A DNA stretch of 43,315 nt from Streptomyces sp. ADI95-17 (GCF_003846175.1 NZ_ML123046.1:1124198-1167512), one strand, 5' to 3'; numbered from the stretch's first letter, positions 17,804 through 26,246 are shown. A program made the numbers and translations. Notes: a model not told the origin generated them from the letters alone.

Positions 17804-18081
17804 TTTTCCTCCAGATTTGTCGGCACTGCTCACGCGGAATTGTTGCTGCCGCACACCGGTAGCGCATGATTATCGACCCTGCCGAAATCGGTGTCCAGCT
17901 CGCAGAGGTCATTCCGGCTTGTATCGCATTATGCGATCCAGTGCATCGAAATAATCAGGTTGACCGTATCGGAGGGGCCGTTGATAGTGGTCATCGTGAT
18001 TCCGCGTCACCGCGATCGCCTCCATTGTCGATCAATTGCGCGGACAGGCCTGTTGAGGCAGGAAAGGAGGCGGAACCCGGA
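17804..18081. promoter_or_regulatory. divergent promoter region between ene-reductase and SDR genes
   Basis: A 278-base non-coding stretch, visibly less GC-rich than its flanks, separates two divergent tailoring genes. It must hold promoters in both directions and contains a LysR-type dyad at 17924-17938. The ribosome site for the ene-reductase (GGAGG on the minus strand, about 17808-17812) and an AAAGGAGG for the SDR (18064-18071) lie at its two ends. Confidence 0.7.
17924..17938. promoter_or_regulatory. candidate LysR box (T-N11-A palindrome)
   Basis: ATCGCATTATGCGAT is a perfect 7-1-7 dyad and exactly fits the T-N11-A consensus of LysR-type operators. It sits in the middle of the divergent promoter region, about 120 bases from the ene-reductase start and 145 from the SDR start. 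The cluster's own LysR gene is 1.3 kb away. Confidence 0.65.
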
Positions 18082-18867
18082 GTGAGCCGAGATCGCCTTA
18101 CCGAAAAGACAGAAAAGTTCGCCGGTGAGCTGGAAGGCAAGCGGGCCGTGGTGACCGGCGGCAGCCGTGGTATTGGCGCCGCGATCGTGCAGAAATTGCT
18201 CGACGCCGGCGCCACCGTCGTGACCTCTGCCCGCAACCCGACCGAGCAGACTCCGTCCGCAGCCAAATTCGTCAGAGCAGACCTCAGTACGCCGGACGGA
18301 GTGCGAGAGTTCGCGGATATCGCTCTGGAAAATCTCGGCGGAGTGGACATCATCGTCAATAACGCAGGTGGCTGCCGAACCTTTCAGAGTGCGCTGGACA
18401 TCGAGAAGGACTGGCAGTACACGGTGGACATCAATTTCCTCGCCGCTGTCCGCCTCAATTCCGCACTTGTGCCGTCCATGCGGGAGAGCGGCGGCGGAGT
18501 CGTCGTACACGTCTCGTCCATTGCCACCATCGCGTCCTACCCGATGATCCTGCACTACGCAGCCGCCAAGTCCGCCCTGGAGACGTACAACAAGGGGCTT
18601 GCGGCCGAACTGGCGCCGCAAGGAATCCGGGTCGTCGCCCTCTCTCTCGGGAACGTCATGACACCAGGGGCCGACGAGGCGCGCGAAAAGATCGTGGACT
18701 ACCTCGGCAACGATTCCGTGGACTGGTCCGACGAAATCCCCCTCGGGCGCATCGGCCGGTCCGACGACATCGCGGAGGCGGTCGGCTTCCTGGTCTCCGA
18801 ACGCGCCGCGTGGATCACCGGCAGCACTCTCGTCATCGACGGCGGGCGCAGCGCGGCCCTGTCCTGA
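18082..18867 (+). CDS. short-chain dehydrogenase/reductase (SDR)
   Basis: A 261-residue classical SDR. It shows the Rossmann motif TGGSRGIG near the N-terminus, NNAG, and the catalytic Ser-Tyr-Lys arrangement (VSSIATIASYPM then YAAAKSA), ending with the usual TGSTLVIDGGRS. The frame is open from 17866, but the upstream part reads as non-coding sequence. GTG at 18082 is chosen because AAAGGAGG lies 10 bases before it and homology-like sequence begins soon after. It would reduce or oxidise a carbonyl with NAD(P)(H). It lies directly upstream of the P450 (65-base gap) and divergent from the ene-reductase, which suggests that the pair performs successive C=C and C=O reductions of the ring. Confidence 0.9.
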   Translation: MSRDRLTEKTEKFAGELEGKRAVVTGGSRGIGAAIVQKLLDAGATVVTSARNPTEQTPSAAKFVRADLSTPDGVREFADIALENLGGVDIIVNNAGGCRTFQSALDIEKDWQYTVDINFLAAVRLNSALVPSMRESGGGVVVHVSSIATIASYPMILHYAAAKSALETYNKGLAAELAPQGIRVVALSLGNVMTPGADEAREKIVDYLGNDSVDWSDEIPLGRIGRSDDIAEAVGFLVSERAAWITGSTLVIDGGRSAALS

Positions 18868-18932
18868 ACCCCCTTCACCAGTGACCACGTATGCGCAGGC
18901 AACCATCTGCCAGGACTGAAAGGACCGACACG

Positions 18933-20129
18933 ATGACCGCCACAGGGGAAGGGGCACGGGCCTACCCGTTCGGCCCGGTCGACCGACTCGAAGTGGACCC
19001 GAAGCTGGCCGAGATCTGCGGCGAACAGCCGGTGCTGCGCGTGAGTCTGCCCTACGGCGGCGACGCCTGGCTGGTCACACGGCACGCGGACGTCAGGACG
19101 GTACTGGCCGATCCCCGGTTCAGCCGCGCCGCCGCCGTGGGCGAGGACATCCCCCGCACGGTCGCCACCGGTCTGCCCAGCACCTCCATGCTGAGCATGG
19201 ACCCGCCGGAGCACAGCCGACTGCGGCGCCGGGTGGCCAATTCGTTCACCGTACGACGTGTCGAAGCGCTCCGCCCGCGCGTCCAGCACATCGTGAACGG
19301 GCTGCTCGACACCATGCTCGCCGCAGGTGGGCCGTCCGACCTGACCCAGACGCTGACCTGGCCGCTGCCGATCACGGTCATCTGCGAACTGCTCGGCGTG
19401 CCCGTCGCCGACCGCGACCGCTTCAACGTCTGGGTCGACGGCCTGCTGATGCTGTCCGATCCGGTGCAGTCCATGGCGGCCCGGGGGCACCTCAACGACT
19501 ACCTCGCCGGCCTGGTCGCACTCCGCCGCACCACCCCCACCGACGACCTGCTCGGTGAGCTGGCCAATGTGGCGGACGAGGAGGACCGGCTCCTGGACGA
19601 GGAACTGGTCAGCCTCGGCGTCAGCCTGCTCTCCGCAGGCCAGGAGGCCACCGCCAACCAGCTCGGCAACTTCGTCTACACGCTGCTGACCAGACCCGAT
19701 CTCTGGCAGAAACTCGTCGCCGACCCCGGACTGGTGCCCGACGCGGTCGAGGAACTCTCCCGGATCATCCCGATCAGCGCGTCCGCCGGCTTCACCCGCA
19801 TCGCCATCGAGGACGTGGAGCTGAGCGGGCAGACCATTCGGGCGGGCGACGCGGTGGTCGCCGAGCTGGGGATCGCCAACCGGGATCCCGAAGTGTTCGA
19901 CCACCCGGAGGAGATCGACTTCCACCGGGGGAACGTCCCGCACGTCACCTTCGGTCACGGCGTGCACCACTGCCTCGGCGCGCAGCTGGCCAGGATGGAG
20001 CTGCGAGTCGTGCTCGAATCACTGCTCCGCCGACTGCCCGGTCTGCGCCTCGCCGTGCCGGTCGACCAGATCTCCTGGCGCACCAACCGGCTGATCCGCG
20101 GGGTGGACGCGCTGCCGGTCAGCTGGTGA
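18933..20129 (+). CDS. cytochrome P450
   Basis: A 398-residue soluble bacterial P450. The haem-ligand motif FGHGVHHCLGAQLAR (FxxGxxxCxG) is near the C-terminus, the K-helix ExxR appears as EELSR, and the I-helix reads SAGQEATANQ, where an Ala takes the first Thr position of the common AGxxTT pattern. The ATG at 18933 follows GAAAGGA by 9 bases. It needs ferredoxin and reductase partners that are not in the window. It lies between the SDR and the carboxylic acid reductase in one run of genes. Candidate roles in an actiphenol/cycloheximide pathway are hydroxylation of ring or chain, or alcohol oxidation; sequence alone does not decide. Confidence 0.93.
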   Translation: MTATGEGARAYPFGPVDRLEVDPKLAEICGEQPVLRVSLPYGGDAWLVTRHADVRTVLADPRFSRAAAVGEDIPRTVATGLPSTSMLSMDPPEHSRLRRRVANSFTVRRVEALRPRVQHIVNGLLDTMLAAGGPSDLTQTLTWPLPITVICELLGVPVADRDRFNVWVDGLLMLSDPVQSMAARGHLNDYLAGLVALRRTTPTDDLLGELANVADEEDRLLDEELVSLGVSLLSAGQEATANQLGNFVYTLLTRPDLWQKLVADPGLVPDAVEELSRIIPISASAGFTRIAIEDVELSGQTIRAGDAVVAELGIANRDPEVFDHPEEIDFHRGNVPHVTFGHGVHHCLGAQLARMELRVVLESLLRRLPGLRLAVPVDQISWRTNRLIRGVDALPVSW

Positions 20130-20196
20130 GGCCGCGCGCGCCCGCGGGCACGCGCGCCACGGACACGGCCACGGCCGGACGCCACACCTCGCGCAC

Positions 20197-20224
20197 GTCA
20201 CCGCGGGCCGCTGCGCGCGGTGAC
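20197..20224 (+). terminator. hairpin between P450 and carboxylic acid reductase genes
   Basis: Arms GTCACCGCG (20197-20205) and CGCGGTGAC (20216-20224) form a perfect 9-bp stem with a 10-base loop in the 194-base gap. It could attenuate transcription into the reductase gene or be a processing site. The gap is long for an otherwise tight run of genes. Confidence 0.4.
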
Positions 20225-20323
20225 CTGCCGATTCCATGGCCGGCCGACACACGCAATCAAGGGCACGGCGACGTCCACAGCCAGGACGCGCCGGCATCAC
20301 CGGACGCCGAGGGAGGCCTGATC

Positions 20324-23300
20324 ATGACCGAGCCACTGGAGGCGGTCACCGCGGCAGTGCATGACCCCGACAAGGGACTCGCCGAGGTCATGGCGGCCGT
20401 ACTGGAGGGCTACGGGGACCGGCCGGCCCTCGGCGAACGCGCCGAGGAAGCCTCGACAGGGCGGCTGCTCCCCAGGTTCGACACCATCAGCTACCGCGAA
20501 CTGTGGGCGAGAGTCCGCGCGGTGGCCGGCACCTGGCACCACGACCCGCGGCATCCGCTGAGCGCGGGCGACCGGATCTGCATCCTCGGCTTCGCCAGCA
20601 CCGACTACGCGACGCTCGACCTCGCGTGCATCCACTCCGGTGCCGTGGCCGTGCCTCTGCAGTCCAGTGCGCCGCTGTCCCAGCTGACACCGATCATCGC
20701 GGAGACGGAGCCGCGGGCACTCGCCACCAGCATCGAGCGACTGGACACCGCCGTCGAAGCCGTAATCGGGGAAAGCTCGATCCAGCACGTGATCGTCTTC
20801 GACCACCGTCCCGAAGTCACCGACCAGCGAACCGCCTTCGAGTCCGCCCGCCGCCGCCTGTCCGAAGCCGGTCGCCCGGTCGTCATCGACTCACTGGCCA
20901 CGCTGATCGAACGCGGGGCGGGCCTGCCGCCCGCCCCGCTGTTCACCGCCGAAGCCGGAGACGATCCGCTGGCCCTGCTCATCTACACATCCGGCAGCAC
21001 CGGAACCCCCAAGGGGGCCATGTACACCCAGCGGCTGGTCGGCACCGCGTGGTACGGATTCAACTACGGGGCGGCGGACGGACCCCCGGTCAGCATCCTC
21101 TACATGCCGCAGAGTCATCTCGCCGGCCGCTACGCCCTGATGGGCTCGCTCGTGCGGGGCGGTGTCGGCTACTTCACCGCCAGGAGCGACCTGTCCACCC
21201 TGTTCGAGGACATCGCGCTGATCCGGCCCACCGAGCTGACCATGGTCCCGCGCCTGTGCGACATGCTCTTCCAGCAGTACCGGAGTGAACTGGGCCGCAG
21301 AGCCGGCGAGCCGGGGGACGTCGGGACAGCGGTCATGACGGACCTGCGCGAGAACTTCCTGGGCGGACGCGTCGCCAAGGCGTTCTGCGGGACCGCCCCG
21401 CTGTCCGCGGAGGTCGCGGCGTTCGTGGAGTCCTGCCTGAACCTCCACCTGTACACCGGTTACGGTTCCACGGAGGCCGGGGGAGTCCTGCTCGACACGG
21501 TGGTGCAACGCCCGCCCGTGATCGACTACAAGCTGGCCGACGTCCCGGAACTGGGCTATTTCCGCACCGACTTGCCGCATCCGCGCGGGGAACTGCTGCT
21601 CAAGACGGAAAGCATCATTCCCGGCTACTACAAACGGCCCGAGGTCACCGCCGAGATCTTCGACGAGGACGGCTACTACCGGACCGGCGACGTCATGGCC
21701 GAGCTCGGACCCGACCGATTGGTCTACGTCGACCGCACCAAGGACACCCTGAAGCTGTCCCAGGGCGAATTCGTGGCCGTCTCCCGCCTGGAGACCGTCT
21801 TCGCCGGCAGCCCCCTCATCCGGCAGATCTATGTGCACGGCAACAGCGAACGCGCCTACCTGCTCGCGGTGGTGGTGCCCGCGCCCGGCGTTCGGGCCGA
21901 CGGCGGCGAAGGATCCGGTTCGCTCAAGTCGCTGCTCAGCGAGGCGCTCCAGCAGATGGCCCGGGAGGCCGAGCTCAACTCGTACGAGATCCCGCGTGAC
22001 TTCCTGATCGAGGCCGAACCCTTCAGCCCGGAGAACGGCCTGCTCTCCGAGAGCCACAAACTGCTGCGACCCAGGCTCAGGGAGCGCTACGGGCAGGCTC
22101 TCGACCGGCTGTACGACGAGATCGCCGAGGGCCAGGTCAGGGAGGTGCGCGAGCTGCGTCGAGCCGCTGCGGACCGGCCGGTGCTGGAGACGGTCACCGG
22201 GGCCGTCCAGGCGATGCTGGGCTGTCCGGACACCGCTCTGCGCGCCGACGCGCACTTCACGGACCTGGGCGGGGACTCCCTGACCGCGCTGTCGTTCTCG
22301 CTCCTCATGAAGGAGATCTTCCACATCGAGCTTCCGGTCGGGGTGGTCATCAGCCCGGCCAACGATCTGGCCCGGCTGGCGAGATACATGGAGGCGGAGC
22401 GCGAGTCAGGAGCGGAGCGGCCCACATTCGCTTCCGTACACGGCGAGCACAGCACCGAAGTCCGCGCCGGTGACCTCACCCTGGACAAGTTCATCGGCGC
22501 GCGGACGCTCGCCGCCGCTCCGGCGCTGCCGCGCCCCCGCGGTGCCGTGCAAGCCGTCCTGCTGACCGGGGCCAACGGCTACCTCGGCCGGTTCCTGTGC
22601 CTGGAATGGCTGGAGCGGCTGGCGTCCTCGGGCGGCAAGCTGATCTGCGTCGTACGCGCGGGCGACGCGGCTGCTGCGGCGAAGCGGTTGGAGGAGGCCT
22701 TCGACAGCGGTGACGCGGAACTGCTCCGGCGGTACCGGGATCTGGCCGAAGGCACCCTGGACGTACTCGCGGGCGACATCGGCGAGCCGCACCTGGGCCT
22801 GGACGAGGACACGTGGAACGGCCTGGCCGACACCGTGGACCTGATCGTCCACCCGGCTGCCCTGGTCAATCACGTACTGCCGTACCGGCAATTGTTCGGC
22901 CCCAACGTCGTCGGCACGGCAGAGCTGATCAGGCTGGCGCTCACCGCGCGGATCAAGCCCGTCACCTATGTGTCCACCGTCGCCGTGGAGGCCGGAGCCG
23001 GGATGCCGGCTCTCGGAGAGGACGCCGACATCCGCGGCGCCGGCCCGGTGCGGCGGATCGACCAGGGCTACGCCAACGGGTACGCGACCAGCAAATGGGC
23101 GGGGGAGGTCCTGCTCCGGGAGGCACACGACCTGTGCGGCCTGCCGGTCACCGTCTTCCGGTCGGACATGATCCTCGCGCACAGCAGCTACCAGGGGCAG
23201 CTGAACGTCCCCGACCTGTTCACCCGCCTGCTGCTGAGCCTGCTCGCCACCGGCATCGCGCCGGCCTCGTTCTACCGGACCGGTGACCGCGCGCACTACG

Positions 23301-23725
23301 ACGGTCTGCCGGTCGACTTCACCGCGGAGGCCGTCACCGCGCTGGGCGCGCGGGCCACCGACGGCTACCGGACCTTCAACGTGCTGAACCCGCACGACGA
23401 CGGCATCTCGCTGGACACCTTCGTCGACTGGCTCATCGACGCGGGTCACCCGATCCGGCGGATCGACGACTACGGCGAATGGCTCACCCGCATCACGGCC
23501 GCGCTCCGCGCCCTGCCGGAGAGGCAGCGTCAGCACTCGGTGCTGCCCCTGCTGCACGCCTTCGCGCAGCCCGGGGAGGCCGTCCCCGGTTCGGCGGTAC
23601 CCGCGGACCGGTTCCAGGCCGCCGTGCACGCCGCGAAGGTCGGCCCCGGCCAGGACATCCCCCATCTGTCGGCGGCCCTCATCGCCAAGTACGTCACTGA
23701 CCTGCGCCGGCTCGAACTGCTCTGA
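20324..23725 (+). CDS. carboxylic acid reductase (adenylation - thiolation - reductase)
   Basis: A 1133-residue CAR, close to the family's usual length of about 1170. The N-terminal adenylation domain has YTSGSTGTPKGAM, YGSTEAGG and YYRTGDV...KDTLKLSQGEFV. The carrier domain has the phosphopantetheine Ser in DLGGDSLTAL. The C-terminal reductase has the NADPH motif LLTGANGYLGRF and an SDR-type Tyr-X-X-X-Lys (GYATSKWAGE). CARs use ATP and NADPH to turn a free acid into an aldehyde. ATG 20324 follows GAGGGAGG. In context it would reduce the acid released by the PKS thioesterase, giving the aldehyde needed for aldol ring closure; this is an inference. The carrier domain needs a phosphopantetheinyl transferase, not seen here. 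Confidence 0.93.
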   Translation: MTEPLEAVTAAVHDPDKGLAEVMAAVLEGYGDRPALGERAEEASTGRLLPRFDTISYRELWARVRAVAGTWHHDPRHPLSAGDRICILGFASTDYATLDLACIHSGAVAVPLQSSAPLSQLTPIIAETEPRALATSIERLDTAVEAVIGESSIQHVIVFDHRPEVTDQRTAFESARRRLSEAGRPVVIDSLATLIERGAGLPPAPLFTAEAGDDPLALLIYTSGSTGTPKGAMYTQRLVGTAWYGFNYGAADGPPVSILYMPQSHLAGRYALMGSLVRGGVGYFTARSDLSTLFEDIALIRPTELTMVPRLCDMLFQQYRSELGRRAGEPGDVGTAVMTDLRENFLGGRVAKAFCGTAPLSAEVAAFVESCLNLHLYTGYGSTEAGGVLLDTVVQRPPVIDYKLADVPELGYFRTDLPHPRGELLLKTESIIPGYYKRPEVTAEIFDEDGYYRTGDVMAELGPDRLVYVDRTKDTLKLSQGEFVAVSRLETVFAGSPLIRQIYVHGNSERAYLLAVVVPAPGVRADGGEGSGSLKSLLSEALQQMAREAELNSYEIPRDFLIEAEPFSPENGLLSESHKLLRPRLRERYGQALDRLYDEIAEGQVREVRELRRAAADRPVLETVTGAVQAMLGCPDTALRADAHFTDLGGDSLTALSFSLLMKEIFHIELPVGVVISPANDLARLARYMEAERESGAERPTFASVHGEHSTEVRAGDLTLDKFIGARTLAAAPALPRPRGAVQAVLLTGANGYLGRFLCLEWLERLASSGGKLICVVRAGDAAAAAKRLEEAFDSGDAELLRRYRDLAEGTLDVLAGDIGEPHLGLDEDTWNGLADTVDLIVHPAALVNHVLPYRQLFGPNVVGTAELIRLALTARIKPVTYVSTVAVEAGAGMPALGEDADIRGAGPVRRIDQGYANGYATSKWAGEVLLREAHDLCGLPVTVFRSDMILAHSSYQGQLNVPDLFTRLLLSLLATGIAPASFYRTGDRAHYDGLPVDFTAEAVTALGARATDGYRTFNVLNPHDDGISLDTFVDWLIDAGHPIRRIDDYGEWLTRITAALRALPERQRQHSVLPLLHAFAQPGEAVPGSAVPADRFQAAVHAAKVGPGQDIPHLSAALIAKYVTDLRRLELL

Positions 23726-23809
23726 GAGCTGTGCCCCGGCCTCCGAACGGCGCGCAACGGCCCATCGGCGGCCGCACATTCAACGAGAGACAGCGGATGG
23801 GAGCTCGAT

Positions 23810-24184
23810 ATGGGACAGGACATCGGCGAGCAGGCGATTTCGTTTCTGCGCTGTCTGGAGGCGCACGACTTCGCCGGGTGCCGGGCGATGTGCACCGGCG
23901 GCGCCACCGTGTGGCAGAACGACGGTCAGGGGGCGCGGACGATCGATGCGACGCTGCAGCGCTTCGAGGCCTTCGCCGCTGACGTCGATACGCTGCGGTA
24001 CGACGTGATCCGCCAGTTCCGGAATACGAACGAGGTCCTCCAGCAGCAGGTGCTTCACCTGAGTGCGGCCGACGGTTCCGAGAGCAGGGTCCACGCCGCG
24101 GTCTGCTTCCGGTTCGAGGACGACGGCCTCATCGACCGGATCGAGGAGTACGTCTACGAGGTCCCGACGGCCGGGACACCCTGA
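23810..24184 (+). CDS. SnoaL-like / NTF2-fold small protein
   Basis: A 124-residue protein with the alpha+beta cone pattern of the NTF2/SnoaL superfamily: an N-terminal helix (AISFLRCLEAHDFAGCRAMC), a helix ending in FEAFAADVDTLRYDV, and C-terminal strands VHAAVCFRFEDDGLIDRIEEYVYEV. It begins 84 bases after the carboxylic acid reductase on the same strand, with GGGAG upstream of ATG 23810, so it looks like the last gene of the unit. Family members include aldol cyclases and epoxide hydrolases in polyketide pathways, as well as proteins of no known activity. It is the only visible gene that could be a dedicated cyclase for the aldehyde. Fold call fairly confident, role speculative. Confidence 0.75.
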   Translation: MGQDIGEQAISFLRCLEAHDFAGCRAMCTGGATVWQNDGQGARTIDATLQRFEAFAADVDTLRYDVIRQFRNTNEVLQQQVLHLSAADGSESRVHAAVCFRFEDDGLIDRIEEYVYEVPTAGTP

Positions 24185-24270
24185 TCCGTCTTCCCGCACC
24201 CGTCGTCCGGCGCGTCACGCGGGCGGGGGCTTCGGGTGCCGGTTGCGACCGGGGTGCCTGCGGCGGCCCG

Positions 24271-25515
24271 CTACGCGGCGCGCCCCGCCGTGTTCAGCCA
24301 GGTGCGGTAGCGGCGCAGTGCCCCTCGCTGCTTGAGCTGCTCGGTGAGGAGGGCGATCGCCGGGTGGGTGTTGGGCGTGGGGCGGCTGCCGCGGGCGATC
24401 CGGCGCATCTGGTGGCGTACCTGGGCCATGCCCGCGGCCGAGGCGAGCGCCTTGTCCGACCAGGTCACCGGCCGCAACTTCCGGTCGGCCTCGCGGCCGG
24501 TCCGCCAGAGCTCGGGCAGGTCCGGGGTGACGGCGAGGGCGGTGCCCATTCCGATGACCGCCACACCGCTGTCGAGGACGCGCCGGGCGGTCTCGCGCCG
24601 GGTGATGCCGCCGGTGAGCATCAGCGGCAGCGGGCTGGTGCCGACCAGGTCCTTCGCCAGGTCGAGGAAGTACGCCTCGCGGGCCTGGGTGCGCTCGTCG
24701 GCCGGGCGGCCGGACATCGCCGGGCTCTCGTAGCTGCCGCCGGAGAGCTCGACCAGGTCGACGCCGAGCGGCGCGAGCATCTCGATCACCTGGCGTGCGT
24801 CGTCGGCGTCGAAGCCGCCGCGCTGGAAGTCGGCGGAGTTGAGCTTGACCGCGACGGCGAAGGACGGGGATACGGCGGCGCGGACGGCGCGGACGATGTC
24901 CAGCAGCATCCGGGCCCGGTTCTCCAGCGAGCCGCCCCACTGGTCGGTGCGCTTGTTGACCAGGGGGGAGAGGAACTGCGACAGCAGATAGCCGTGCGCG
25001 GCGTGGACCTCCACACCGTCGAAACCGGCCTCCTCGGCGCGTCGGGCGGTGACCGCGTACCGGGTCACGGTGGCCCGGATCTGCTCGGGCGTCATGGCTA
25101 CGGGGCGGCCGAATCGGCTGCTGTGCCTGCCCAGGTCGACGGCGACCGCGGAAGGGCCCCACGCGACGCCGGGCATGTCGGATCCGATCTGGCGGCCGGG
25201 GTGGTTGATCTGCATCCAGATCGACCCGCCGCCGGACTTGCCAGCCCTGGCCCACTCGACGAACGGCTCCAGCGGAGCGGCAGCGTCGAGCACCACACCG
25301 GCCGGGCCGGTCAGCGCCTCGGCGTGGACCATGACGTTGCCGGTGATCAGCAGCCCGGTGCCGCCCGCCGCCCAACGCCGGTACAGGCCGAACAACTCCT
25401 TGTCGGGAAGCTGGCCGCCGGCGGCCATGTTCTCCTCCATGGCCGCCTTGGCGATCCGGTTGTTCAGTACCTGCCCGGAGCGCAGGGACAGCGGCGAGAA
25501 CAGCTCACTGGTCAT
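24271..25515 (-). CDS. NADH:flavin oxidoreductase / old yellow enzyme family (2)
   Basis: A 414-residue ene-reductase-type protein, longer than the first one (362) because of a C-terminal tail (about residues 345-414) with KLRPVTWSDKALASAAGMAQVRH-type sequence. Core motifs are NRIAKAAMEENMA, INHPGRQ, VEVHAAHGYLLSQFLS (His-X-X-His), KRTDQWGGS and VIGMGTALA. The start at 25515 follows AGAGGAA by 6 bases on the minus strand. It is divergent from a TetR gene with a repeat-rich intergenic region, an arrangement typical of an electrophile-inducible reductase under local repression. It could be recruited to the polyketide pathway as a second C=C reductase, but its separate regulator argues for an independent role. 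Confidence 0.9.
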   Translation of the reverse strand: MTSELFSPLSLRSGQVLNNRIAKAAMEENMAAGGQLPDKELFGLYRRWAAGGTGLLITGNVMVHAEALTGPAGVVLDAAAPLEPFVEWARAGKSGGGSIWMQINHPGRQIGSDMPGVAWGPSAVAVDLGRHSSRFGRPVAMTPEQIRATVTRYAVTARRAEEAGFDGVEVHAAHGYLLSQFLSPLVNKRTDQWGGSLENRARMLLDIVRAVRAAVSPSFAVAVKLNSADFQRGGFDADDARQVIEMLAPLGVDLVELSGGSYESPAMSGRPADERTQAREAYFLDLAKDLVGTSPLPLMLTGGITRRETARRVLDSGVAVIGMGTALAVTPDLPELWRTGREADRKLRPVTWSDKALASAAGMAQVRHQMRRIARGSRPTPNTHPAIALLTEQLKQRGALRRYRTWLNTAGRAA

Positions 25516-25622
25516 CGGAGTTCCTCTCTCGATCACAATCTCGATCACAATCGCTTACGATGTATGCGGTGTTCACATTAAGGTGGCGATGTGAGCGATG
25601 TAAACATGAGGGAGTGTGAGCC
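25516..25622. promoter_or_regulatory. divergent operator region with tandem and inverted repeats
   Basis: The 107 bases between the ene-reductase and TetR genes hold a perfect tandem duplication of the 12-mer TCGATCACAATC (25529-25540 and 25541-25552) and an inverted pair GTTCACAT (25571-25578) / ATGTGAGC (25589-25596, 7 of 8 positions complementary) with a 10-base spacer. These are the likely binding sites of the adjacent TetR protein and overlap both promoters. Confidence 0.6.
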
Positions 25623-26246
25623 ATGTCGCAAGCGAGCGGTACGTACCACCACGGCGATCTGCGCGCCGCCTGTCTGCGCGCCGCGCGGGAGCTGCTGGAG
25701 GAGGACGGCAGCGCCGGACTGTCCCTGCGGGCGGTGGCGCGGCGGGCCGGCGTCTCGGCGACCGCCCCCTACCGCCACTTCGCGGACCGTGACGCGCTCG
25801 TCTCGGCGGTCGCCGCGCAGGGCTACCGTGAACTCGCCGAACATCTGGCCGCGGCGCACCCCTCGCCTTCCACGCCCGACGAACTCGCGGCGGTCGCCGT
25901 CGCCTACGTCCGTTTCGCGCTGGAGCGTCCCGCGCTGTTCCGGGTGATGTTCGCGGAGCCCTGCGATCCGGACAGCGAGGAACGGGTCGGCGCGACCACC
26001 GCCATCTCGGAGTACGTCCGCGGCATCGTCCGCCGCACCTTCCCCGGCGTCGACCCCGACGCTCTGTCCACCACGGTGTGGGCCCTCGTCCACGGCCTGG
26101 CGTTCCTGCACCTCGACGGCAAGCTCGACACCTCCACTCCCGAGGCGGTGGCGGGCCAGGTGCGCGCCGCCGTCCACGCGCTGTTCACCGCCTCTGCGGC
26201 GCTGTCGCCGACGACGGCCGCACCGTACGTGCGGGCAGAGGCGTAG
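25623..26246 (+). CDS. TetR/AcrR-family repressor with WHG domain
   Basis: A 207-residue TetR-type regulator. The N-terminal HTH (about residues 30-55) is LSLRAVARRAGVSATAPYRHF; the C-terminal ligand domain carries the WHG-type signature WALVHGLAFLHLDG. The ATG at 25623 is preceded by GGGAG at a normal distance. It most likely represses itself and the divergent ene-reductase through the repeats between them. The inducer is unknown. Confidence 0.92.
   Translation: MSQASGTYHHGDLRAACLRAARELLEEDGSAGLSLRAVARRAGVSATAPYRHFADRDALVSAVAAQGYRELAEHLAAAHPSPSTPDELAAVAVAYVRFALERPALFRVMFAEPCDPDSEERVGATTAISEYVRGIVRRTFPGVDPDALSTTVWALVHGLAFLHLDGKLDTSTPEAVAGQVRAAVHALFTASAALSPTTAAPYVRAEA

Noticed and set aside
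16622..17869. Plus-strand open frame opposite the first ene-reductase
   Set aside because: The minus strand has all old yellow enzyme motifs and a GGAGG ribosome site; the plus frame is its shadow.
20126..20323. An upstream extension of the carboxylic acid reductase
   Set aside because: The frame is open, but the sequence is low-complexity without family similarity, contains a hairpin, and a GAGGGAGG ribosome site precedes ATG 20324, where the protein family begins.
24364..25581. Plus-strand open frame opposite the second ene-reductase
   Set aside because: Shadow of a well-supported minus-strand gene.
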